Virus record (IMG/VR): IMGVR_UViG_3300042466_000902
Coordinates: 1-23,197 of that record
Origin: a virus
Reading direction: 5' to 3' (one strand)
DNA: 23,197 bases
Of the stretch, positions 17,806 through 22,983 are shown one piece after another. The stretch's first letter is position 1; every line of letters starts with the position of its first letter. Under the pieces are notes generated by a model that was given only the letters and a program-made list of their open reading frames with translations, made no database searches and had not been told where the DNA came from. The translations under genes and the position numbers were made by a program.

Positions 17806-19614
17806 ATGGCTCTATCCCAAGAACAGCTTCAGACCAAGCTACTCACGGATTTCGCGTTTTTCCTGAGGATTCTCTGGAAGCATCTTCGCCTGCCTGAGCC
17901 CACCCGGGCGCAGCTGGCTATGGCCCGATACCTTCAGTATGGAGGCCCAAGGATCCAGCTCCAGATGTTTCGAGGGGTCGGCAAATCCTGGGTTACAGCC
18001 GCCTTTGTTATCTGGACCCTTTACTGCAACCAGAACAAGAAGGTCCTCGTGGTCTCCGCCTCCAAACAGAGGGCTGACGACTTCTCGCTGTTCGTCCAGC
18101 GGTGCATCATGGACTTTCCATTCCTGCAGCACCTGGATAACTCTGGCAAGGACAATCGGTGGAGCCGAGTTGCATTCGATGTGAAAGGAGCCGAGCCTGC
18201 CCAGAGCCCCTCGGTGAAGAGCGTGGGCATTACCTCCGCCATGGTGGGCTCTCGGGCCGACCTGATCGTCCCCGACGATATCGAGAGTCCTGAGAATAGT
18301 GCCTCCGACATCCAGAGGGAAAAGCTCCTCCAGCGAACCACGGAGTTCGAGTCCATCCTGACTCCACTTCCCACCTCTCGAATCATCTACCTGGGGACCC
18401 CACAGACCATCTTCTCGGTATATAACAAGCTAGAGCTCCGAGGCTATAAGGCCATGGTCTGGCCCGCCCGCTATCCATCTGAGGAAAACCTCCCCAACTA
18501 TGATGGGCGGCTAGCTGAGGAGCTCGAAGAGGACATTCGCAGTTCGGGAATAGCGAATCTGGCCGGGCAGCCCACAGATACCCGCTTCTCGGACGCCCTC
18601 TTGCGTGAGAAGGAGTTCACCCAGACGGCTGCGGTGTTCCAGCTGCAGTTCCAGCTCGACACATCAATGTCGGACATGCTGCGGTACCCCCTGCGGCTGG
18701 GCGACATCCCGGTGGTGTCCCTCGATCCCAGGAAGTGTCCTGGCACGGTGATCTGGTCCCAGGACCCTGCCAACCGCATCAGCGACTTGGAGGCCATCTC
18801 GCTGCCCGGGGACCACTGGTTCCGGCCGGCGCGCCTCGGTGACGACTGGCTGGACTGGCCGGCCGACACCATCGTGGCGGTCGACCCATCTGGCCGCGGC
18901 AAGGACGAGACGGGCGTGGTGGTGCTGAGCCAGCTGGCCGGCAACATCTACCTGCGGGCCCTGCGGGGATTCCGAGAGGGCTACTCCGATGCCACCTTGA
19001 CGGCCATCCTGAAGCTGGGCCTGCAGTATGGGGCCACCATGTGCCTCGTGGAGTCCAACTTCGGCGATGGGACCGTTGTGGCCCTCCTCCAGAAGCACGC
19101 ACGGGAGATGCAGATACCCATGACCTTCGAGGAGACCCGGGCCTTCGTCCGCAAGGAGGAGCGCATCCTGGATGCCCTCGAGCCGGTCACCACCCAGCAT
19201 CGGCTGATTGTCGATCGGGGTGTCGTGGAATACGACCTGTCCTCGAACCAGGACCTGCCCCTCGAGGAGAGGCTCCAGAAGACCCTGGCCTACCAGCTCA
19301 CCCGGCTCAGTCGAGACAAGGGGGCCCTGAAGCATGACGACCGGGTCGATGCCTTGGCCATGGGCGTGGCCTACTTCACCGATCGGCTCAACGTGAGCCA
19401 GTTCGAGGAGTCCAAGAAGCTCTCCCAGGAGGCCTACGCGACCATGCTGAAGCAGATGGAGGAGGATCCAACACGGTTCGTGGATGACCTGGTGCTGGGG
19501 GATGTCAGGCAGAGGCTGCAGAGGGCCGCGGAGAGGTTGGACCATGCTCGAAATCGACCCAGGCATGGAGGCAACGTGTCTGCCCAGGTCAGGAAGGCCA
19601 TGGGAGGGGCCTAG
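17806..19614 (+). CDS. terL: Terminase large subunit (T7 gp19-like)
   Basis: A 602-residue packaging motor and nuclease (T7 gp19 is 586 aa). The N-terminal ATPase has a Walker A-like R56-G-V-G-K-S61 and a Walker B L-I-V-P-D-D-I-E (153-160). The C-terminal RNase H-like nuclease carries Asp360 (V-A-V-D-P-S-G-R-G), Glu416 (L-V-E-S-N-F-G-D-G) and Asp511/Asp515 (H-D-D-R-V-D-A-L). All catalytic residues are therefore present. ATG at 17806 begins M-A-L-S-Q-E-Q; a TTG 45 nt upstream would run through the terminator stem and is rejected. There is no Shine-Dalgarno, only the T-rich end of the terminator. Its last codons already belong to the 10-nt repeat array that follows. Confidence 0.93.
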   Translation: MALSQEQLQTKLLTDFAFFLRILWKHLRLPEPTRAQLAMARYLQYGGPRIQLQMFRGVGKSWVTAAFVIWTLYCNQNKKVLVVSASKQRADDFSLFVQRCIMDFPFLQHLDNSGKDNRWSRVAFDVKGAEPAQSPSVKSVGITSAMVGSRADLIVPDDIESPENSASDIQREKLLQRTTEFESILTPLPTSRIIYLGTPQTIFSVYNKLELRGYKAMVWPARYPSEENLPNYDGRLAEELEEDIRSSGIANLAGQPTDTRFSDALLREKEFTQTAAVFQLQFQLDTSMSDMLRYPLRLGDIPVVSLDPRKCPGTVIWSQDPANRISDLEAISLPGDHWFRPARLGDDWLDWPADTIVAVDPSGRGKDETGVVVLSQLAGNIYLRALRGFREGYSDATLTAILKLGLQYGATMCLVESNFGDGTVVALLQKHAREMQIPMTFEETRAFVRKEERILDALEPVTTQHRLIVDRGVVEYDLSSNQDLPLEERLQKTLAYQLTRLSRDKGALKHDDRVDALAMGVAYFTDRLNVSQFEESKKLSQEAYATMLKQMEEDPTRFVDDLVLGDVRQRLQRAAERLDHARNRPRHGGNVSAQVRKAMGGA

Positions 19615-19660
19615 GAGGGCCTAGAAGGGCCTTGAAAGGGCTCAGAGGGGCTAGGACACC
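19601..19660 (+). repeat. Array of about six imperfect 10-nt direct repeats at the terminase 3' end
   Basis: Successive units read TGGGAGGGGC, CTAGGAGGGC, CTAGAAGGGC, CTTGAAAGGG, CTCAGAGGGG and CTAGGACACC at 10-11-nt spacing, with consensus CTAGRAGGGC. The array spans the terL stop codon (19612-19614). T7 has arrays of the heptamer CCTAAAG beside its terminal repeats; the CCTAGAAG form here is similar. A packaging or end-processing role is inference. Confidence 0.75.
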
Positions 19661-19765
19661 TGGCCGACCCTAGAGGGCCCTTCCTGCCCCGATTTCTTGG
19701 CTGTTTCCCAATCTCGGTCAGAAACTGATCCCGGGCCGACCCATCTGAAGGGACTACTTGATCCT

Positions 19766-19783
19766 AGCTCCCCTGCGGGGCTT
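19766..19783 (+). terminator. Weak terminator candidate after the terminase
   Basis: AGC, a bulged T, and CCC (19766-19772) pair with GGGGCT (19777-19782) around a CTGC loop, followed by TCTGTC. The stem is GC-rich but the T tract is poor. Position after the last late gene supports a terminator role. Confidence 0.35.
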
Positions 19784-19950
19784 CTGTCGACCCCCTTGAT
19801 GGATCGACACCCAGACCAGTCATGCTAAGGGTTTTCAGAGCTTTCCAGTTGTAAGAGGGATGGCGCGAAACCGCGGCCCACTGGGATGGAGGTCTGAGGA
19901 GAGGAGAAAAAACCTCCTTTCATTTAATCCCGTCATCCCATACATGTAAC

Positions 19951-19981
19951 TTGTCTGTATCTGGATATATCTTACTATAAC
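19951..19981 (+). promoter_or_regulatory. AT-rich island with a possible sigma-70-type promoter
   Basis: TTGTCT (19951-19956) and TATAAC (19976-19981) with 19 nt between them lie in an AT-rich stretch (about 19915-19985) that stands out from GC-rich surroundings. The 8-bp palindrome GATATATC overlaps the spacer. The spacing is long for a standard promoter. If this is the left genome end, a host-type early promoter is expected here, as in T7. Confidence 0.35.
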
Positions 19982-19996
19982 TGATCTAGGTGCTCC

Positions 19997-20031
19997 CATC
20001 CCCATCTCTAGCTCTAGGAGGGGTAGGGATG
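19997..20031 (+). promoter_or_regulatory. Imperfect 13-bp hairpin in the leader of the next gene
   Basis: CATCCCCATCTCT (19997-20009) and AGGGGTAGGGATG (20019-20031) pair with ten Watson-Crick pairs, two T-G pairs and one mismatch around a 9-nt loop. The only perfect AGGAGG in this leader (20016-20021) sits at the loop/stem border and would be partly hidden. A second small hairpin, GTGCC/GGCAC with loop AGT (20068-20080), lies nine bases before the ATG at 20090. These could be RNA processing or translation-control elements. Confidence 0.45.
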
Positions 20032-20089
20032 AGAGGACCCAGCAGAACATGCTCAGAATCCCTTTGTGTGCCAGTGGCACTCCTGTCCT

Positions 20090-20482
20090 ATGACCCAGAT
20101 CAACCGCCAACTGACAGTGTGGCAAGGTCCAAATGATGTCCAACTCCACCTGACCGACCCCTATGGCCACGTCAACGGTGTGGTCTCCCTGAGCCTCGAG
20201 GAGTGTCGGCAGCTGGGAGAGGCCCTGGCAGTCGTGCAGCCGATCGTGGTGATCGATGTGGAAGCCGTGGTGGTCGAAGAGCCTGAGCCAGAGCCGGTGG
20301 TGGAAACTGAGGTGGAAACTGAGGTGGAAACCCAAGCCGTGGATACCGACTGGGCAGCCATGACCAGGGCTGAGATCCTGGAGGAGGTCAAGGACCGCTT
20401 CGAGGTGCTTCTCGATGGCACCCTCAAGAAGGATGCCCTGATCGCCAAGGCCGTGCAGCTGGAGGCCGAGCATGACGCCTGA
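20090..20482 (+). CDS. Unknown protein with acidic linker and SAP/HeH-like C-terminal helices
   Basis: A 130-residue protein. Residues 1-52 form a compact N-terminal part (L-T-V-W-Q-G-P-N-D-V-Q-L-H-L, then V-S-L-S-L-E-E-C-R-Q-L-G-E-A-L). About 53-90 is an acidic Val/Glu/Pro linker that includes V-E-T-E three times; its 12-nt unit GTGGAAACTGAG is repeated at 20300-20335. Residues 92-126 (T-R-A-E-I-L-E-E-V, then L-L-D-G-T-L-K-K-D-A-L-I-A-K) resemble the two-helix HeH/SAP-type modules found in phage proteins, some of which bind nucleic acid. I do not recognise the whole protein. The ATG at 20090 is preferred over one 24 nt upstream, because the compact domain begins here. Confidence 0.65.
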   Translation: MTQINRQLTVWQGPNDVQLHLTDPYGHVNGVVSLSLEECRQLGEALAVVQPIVVIDVEAVVVEEPEPEPVVETEVETEVETQAVDTDWAAMTRAEILEEVKDRFEVLLDGTLKKDALIAKAVQLEAEHDA

Positions 20483-20597
20483 GCAGGCCCGGAAGGTCGC
20501 CGCGGCCGCGCCAGCAGGGTCGGTCTATGCCGAGATGGCCCGGAAGGTGCTCAAGGAGGCCGCAGGGTCTACCTCTCAACCTCCCAGGAAATTTTAA
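20472..20597 (+). CDS. Possible 41-residue protein overlapping the previous gene
   Basis: An ATG at 20472 inside the end of the previous gene (11-nt overlap) opens a 41-codon frame. It starts M-T-P-E-Q-A-R-K-V-A-A-A-A-P, continues V-Y-A-E-M-A-R-K-V-L-K-E-A-A-G, and ends at TAA 20595-20597. It predicts a short amphipathic helix with a basic tail. Codon use is like the neighbour. Overlap style matches other gene pairs in the window, but the size makes chance possible. No family recognised. Confidence 0.4.
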   Translation: MTPEQARKVAAAAPAGSVYAEMARKVLKEAAGSTSQPPRKF

Positions 20598-20608
20598 CAG
20601 AAAATTCC
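20587..20608 (+). repeat. AT-rich inverted repeat
   Basis: GGAAATTTT and AAAATTCC are inverted copies (one bulged A) around the spacer AACAG. The element overlaps the stop codon of the 41-codon frame. It lacks a GC stem and T tract, so it may be a protein-binding site rather than a terminator. Confidence 0.45.
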
Positions 20609-20690
20609 GTGTGGGGTACGCCTGTTGGCGGTGGCCCCAATCCCCCCCCATGGCCCCCCTTCGATCCTGGCCTCGGCCGCCCGTCCCCCA

Positions 20691-20721
20691 TGGTTGGCCC
20701 GTTTTGGCCCGTTTTGGCCCG
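20691..20721 (+). repeat. Three 10-nt tandem repeats
   Basis: TGGTTGGCCC, GTTTTGGCCC and GTTTTGGCCC follow each other without gap; the last two are identical. This is the second 10-nt-periodic array in the region. The two arrays bracket about 1 kb, like the left and right short-repeat arrays around the T7 terminal repeat, though that comparison is inference. Confidence 0.7.
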
Positions 20722-20762
20722 CTTCCTCGGTCTCTGTTCGTTGCGCCGCAATGGTTCTCAGT

Positions 20763-20797
20763 CCTTGCGTACCTGTCACACACACAGGTACGCGGGG
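20763..20797 (+). repeat. Long inverted repeat
   Basis: GCGTACCTGT (20767-20776) and ACAGGTACGC (20784-20793) are perfect 10-bp inverted copies around CACACAC. Two T-G and two C-G pairs extend the stem to 14 pairs. There is no T tract. It lies just upstream of the first control module, so it could be an operator, an origin-type hairpin or an RNA structure. Confidence 0.7.
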
Positions 20798-20810
20798 CCG
20801 GTCGGCCTGT

Positions 20811-20889
20811 CTCATAAGTTGAGCTGATCGTCAAATTCTCCATCTATAATTTGGGCTTATACCACGGTTGTCCGGTGTGGATTGTGTGG
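20811..20889 (+). promoter_or_regulatory. Control module A (first copy)
   Basis: It contains CTCATAAGTTGAGCTGATC (20811-20829), a degenerate second copy TCTATAATTTGGGCTTATA starting 32 nt later (20843-20861), GGTTGTCC (20866-20873) and ATTGTGTGG (20881-20889). TATAAT at 20845-20850 is a good -10-like hexamer; the best upstream partner, TTGAGC (20819-20824), is 20 nt away. Module B has the same four elements in the same order. Confidence 0.55.
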
Positions 20890-20914
20890 TTCTGTGTTTG
20901 ATGGATCAGTACGA

Positions 20915-21006
20915 CTCATAAGCTGAGCTTATCACAAGCCCCAGGCCCATAAGCAGCGCTAATCGGTTGACCCATTGCCCCGGCGCCATCCTGCTGTATT
21001 GTGTGG
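20915..21006 (+). promoter_or_regulatory. Control module B (second copy)
   Basis: It contains CTCATAAGCTGAGCTTATC (20915-20933), CCCATAAGCAGCGCTAATC 31 nt later (20946-20964), GGTTGACC (20965-20972) and ATTGTGTGG (20998-21006). The core ATAAGC-TGA-GCTTAT is a perfect inverted repeat. The first elements of modules A and B are 104 nt apart, about ten helical turns. The module ends 43 nt before the start of a winged-helix-like gene, so an operator array for that gene is likely. Confidence 0.6.
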
Positions 21007-21049
21007 AGCGTAAACCGCCACAACATCGGTGCCCATCCCCTCCCATCCC

Positions 21050-21391
21050 ATGAACACCTCATCACAAGCATCACAGGCCATACAAATCCAAATCCTTCAC
21101 ATCCTCTCAGGTGGCCGAGAGCTGCGTCAATTCGAGATCGCAGCCGAACTACAGGTGCCAGAACATCACAACTGGGCAACCCACACAGTCTTAGAATCTA
21201 TGATCAAGGCAGAGCTGATCTCCTTTGAGTGGTATCACAATATCCTCAAAGATGGCACCTTGTCTAAAATACCCTACCGCTTCTATCGTCTTACTACTTT
21301 CGGGGAGGATAAGCTGATTAGCACCAAGCCCACACTGCGGGCCCTATGGGTTGGCTATATTGACAGGATTAAATCGATCCTAGGTGTCTAA
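21050..21391 (+). CDS. Winged-helix (PadR-like) DNA-binding protein, probable regulator
   Basis: A 113-residue protein with the plan of a PadR/MarR-type winged helix. Helix 1 is I-Q-I-L-H-I-L-S-G-G (13-22), a helix-turn-helix region F-E-I-A-A-E-L-Q-V-P follows (28-37), and the recognition-helix region is T-H-T-V-L-E-S-M-I-K-A-E-L-I (45-58). The wing is marked by Y-R-F-Y-R-L-T-T-F-G-E-D-K-L (76-89). This is family-level resemblance, not a strong match. It lies directly downstream of the duplicated palindromic module, which suggests autoregulation. ATG at 21050 is preferred over one 21 nt upstream because the ATGAAC start box shared with other cassette genes begins there. Base composition is less GC-rich than the late genes. 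Confidence 0.6.
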   Translation: MNTSSQASQAIQIQILHILSGGRELRQFEIAAELQVPEHHNWATHTVLESMIKAELISFEWYHNILKDGTLSKIPYRFYRLTTFGEDKLISTKPTLRALWVGYIDRIKSILGV

Positions 21392-21431
21392 TACTCGATC
21401 ATCACAAACCAACCCAGTCACAAACCTCCCA

Positions 21432-22190
21432 ATGAACACCACCACACGCGCCACATTTCGCGATGCCAACCAGGCCCATGCCTCAACTGCCCGCGGCCCC
21501 CTTCTCCGCCCAGAAGGAATCATTATGCCTATGCCTAAACACCGCCACAGTAAAGCCTTTTTAGACGCTTGCGAACGCGATCGCCAACCCAACCCAAAAG
21601 GTTCCCGAACAGCTCGGCTAGCCCGCATGGCACAAGAACAAGCACAAGCCACCTTTATCAACACCGCCAGCCCCGCGGCCCACTGCGCCACTTTGGCCGT
21701 CTGCTACCGGGAAGCGTTAAACGATGAAAGGGCACGGCTACCCATCACTCCCGCCCTTATCACAAACGCCCGCCAATGGTTAAATGAGCAGGTTAGCGCA
21801 GTAGTCAGAGCAGGATTCTGTCCTTTCTTCCTAAAAGGCCCCCAGCCTTTAGAGCGTGCCATCGCCGGATTCAAGCAACCCAGAGTGACGGGAGAACTCT
21901 GCCGTGTGCCTGTCTCAACCGACAACAACGATCACCATCCAGTGTGGTCTCCTTATGAAAACCTCCTCTTCCGATTCGTACACGACTACGCTCATTTCAT
22001 CATCGGTGCCCCTGCCACATTCGAGGGGGAACTTGCAGTAGCGCGTCACACCCTCACCCCAGCAGTGCGGGAAGATGATGCCCTAGCCCGCTTCTTAGCC
22101 TCAGAGAGTGTAGGTCAAGTGGCATTGTCTATTGTAGACGGAACCTACCCTAAACAGGTTCTGGCCTGCGGAATCCTGGACGTAATCTAA
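21432..22190 (+). CDS. Unknown protein with HDxxH...GE...H putative metal site
   Basis: A 252-residue protein. The basic N-terminus (1-70) looks disordered and includes M-P-K-H-R-H. The folded part (about 75-252) has R-F-V-H184-D-Y-A-H188-F, F-E-G-E200, H206 and E225-S-V-G-Q229, followed by V-D-G-T-Y-P-K-Q-V. This spacing of His/Glu residues resembles a metal site. I recall similar 'HDxxxH...GE...H...E-x-x-G-Q' proteins in phages, without known function. Not recognised as a named enzyme. A GTG at 21384 would add 16 residues and overlap the regulator gene by 8 nt, and an ATG near 21525 is also possible. The stop and the next start share one base (TAATG at 22188-22192). Confidence 0.65.
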   Translation: MNTTTRATFRDANQAHASTARGPLLRPEGIIMPMPKHRHSKAFLDACERDRQPNPKGSRTARLARMAQEQAQATFINTASPAAHCATLAVCYREALNDERARLPITPALITNARQWLNEQVSAVVRAGFCPFFLKGPQPLERAIAGFKQPRVTGELCRVPVSTDNNDHHPVWSPYENLLFRFVHDYAHFIIGAPATFEGELAVARHTLTPAVREDDALARFLASESVGQVALSIVDGTYPKQVLACGILDVI

Positions 22191-22354
22191 TGAACCCCAT
22201 CACAAGCCAAAAGTCGGAACAGCTACTACAAGCCATAGCCGACGCATTATGGGGCGATGGCGCAGACACACCATGGAATCCCGACACCATTCAAGCCATC
22301 GCAGACGCTATTCAAACAGAACGCCCTGATCTCCTCTCAAACAGAATCCAATGA
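22190..22354 (+). CDS. 54-residue protein of unknown function
   Basis: Starts on the last base of the previous stop (TAATG) and ends in an ATGA overlap with the next gene, so it fills the gap exactly. The protein is acidic and helical: E-Q-L-L-Q-A-I-A-D-A-L-W-G-D-G (10-24), then W-N-P-D-T-I-Q-A-I-A-D-A-I (29-41). The two A-I-A-D-A helices look like an internal duplication. The W-x-P-D-T-x-x-x-I-A style recurs in small phage proteins I have seen, with no function known to me. Exact tiling on both sides makes this a real gene despite its length. Confidence 0.65.
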   Translation: MNPITSQKSEQLLQAIADALWGDGADTPWNPDTIQAIADAIQTERPDLLSNRIQ

Positions 22355-22983
22355 AACCACCACTCCCTAGCCGAATCACAAGCATTCTTGGCACCTTCTA
22401 CCTCTCCACTGAGACCGAACGCATCGTCGGCCGTCAGTGGTATTCACAAGCTCACACAGCCGCCCTTGACCTATCCCTCACCTATCCGATAAGCGTCATC
22501 ACAGCCGCAGGAGTCATCGCAGCGCTCAGTCCCAACAACAGGTGGCACCGGAATCTATTAGACGCTGATTCCCTAATCGATTGCTTTATTGAACGCGGAC
22601 CCCACGCAGCCTCTCAGCTGAAGGTATGTACCTATGGGAATAACATACAAAAGGCTCTGACAATCCTTAAGTGCAGTCATCCAACTATAGAAGATATAGC
22701 CATCATCTTAAACGGCCGTAAGATCTCTGCCTTCTACCGTTGCATTCTCGGGTCTCAGACGGCTGTATGTGTTGATGGGCATGCTTATTCAATATGGGCA
22801 GGGCAGACTATCACCACTAGTAATACCCCTAACATCGGCCCGCGGCTCTATGCTCAGATTGTTTTAGACTACACTAAAGCCGCTACTATGATAGACTCAA
22901 AGGCTCCATCCCACGAAATTATTAGCCCTGTTCAATTACAAGCAATTACATGGTTAGCCCATAAACGCATCATTGGCCGGTGA
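22351..22983 (+). CDS. HhH-GPD-like (DNA glycosylase-fold) phage protein
   Basis: A 210-residue protein. A-G-V-I-A-A-L-S-P-N-N-R-W-H-R-N (53-68) is followed by a helical middle and then the key part. N-G-R-K124-I-S-A-F-Y is followed, exactly 18 residues after the Lys, by Asp142 in C-V-D142-G-H-A-Y-S-I. E. coli endonuclease III has G-V-G-R-K120 and V-D138-T-H with the same spacing, the catalytic Lys/Asp pair of bifunctional HhH-GPD glycosylases. The iron-sulfur cluster cysteines are absent. I recall phage proteins of this 'SPN...N-R...G-K...FY...D-x-H' type being annotated only as unknown-function domains. Enzyme activity is inference. Starts by ATGA overlap and ends by GTGA overlap with the next frame. 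Confidence 0.65.
   Translation: MKPPLPSRITSILGTFYLSTETERIVGRQWYSQAHTAALDLSLTYPISVITAAGVIAALSPNNRWHRNLLDADSLIDCFIERGPHAASQLKVCTYGNNIQKALTILKCSHPTIEDIAIILNGRKISAFYRCILGSQTAVCVDGHAYSIWAGQTITTSNTPNIGPRLYAQIVLDYTKAATMIDSKAPSHEIISPVQLQAITWLAHKRIIGR

Larger units (their letters stand above)
19615..20089 (+). other. 475-nt non-coding region after the terminase (possible concatemer junction)
   Basis: No convincing protein gene is seen on either strand. The region holds the end of the 10-nt repeat array and a direct repeat GGCCGACCC (19662-19670 and 19734-19742). It also has a hairpin TGTCGA/TCGACA (19785-19790 with 19804-19809), purine-rich and AT-rich stretches, and the hairpins listed separately. 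In T7-like phages the terminal repeat lies in this position, between the packaging genes and the early region. The exact virion ends cannot be read from the sequence. Confidence 0.5.
20598..21049 (+). other. About 450-nt non-coding control region
   Basis: No gene is supported here. From left to right it has a C-rich low-complexity tract (about 20636-20690, with a run of eight C at 20642-20649 and CCCCCATGG at 20645 and 20685), three 10-nt repeats, a long inverted repeat and two copies of a control module. Short frames read through the C-rich part in all phases are compositional. Confidence 0.6.

Noticed and set aside
18664-19566. 300-codon open frame on the minus strand
   Set aside because: Antisense to the terminase nuclease domain, whose catalytic residues are intact. 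The minus-strand translation is a His/Gln/Gly/Leu-rich shadow.
19615-20089. Possible tRNA or other structured RNA gene
   Set aside because: I found no cloverleaf, T-loop consensus or CCA end, only simple hairpins.
20029-20136. 35-codon frame with a perfect AGGAGG seven bases upstream
   Set aside because: The peptide has no protein-like features and overlaps the better-supported gene at 20090 in another frame. It could be a leader peptide, but nothing beyond the AGGAGG supports it.
19835-20473. 212-codon open frame on the minus strand covering part of the non-coding region
   Set aside because: Most of it is antisense to the gene at 20090. The translation is His/Leu-rich with no domain, and the part outside that gene contains hairpins and a promoter-like stretch.
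20527-20827. Several plus-strand frames of 65-96 codons through the C-rich tract
   Set aside because: Three overlapping phases are open at once, with Pro/Arg/Trp-rich translations, which is typical of low-complexity GC-rich DNA.
21029-21049. Longer start for the winged-helix gene
   Set aside because: It adds M-P-I-P-S-H-P with no homology-like content, and the ATGAAC start shared with neighbouring genes is at 21050.
21309-21330. ATAAGCTGATTAGC inside the winged-helix gene as another control box
   Set aside because: It matches only the left half of the box, lies in coding sequence, and lacks the paired box 31 nt away.
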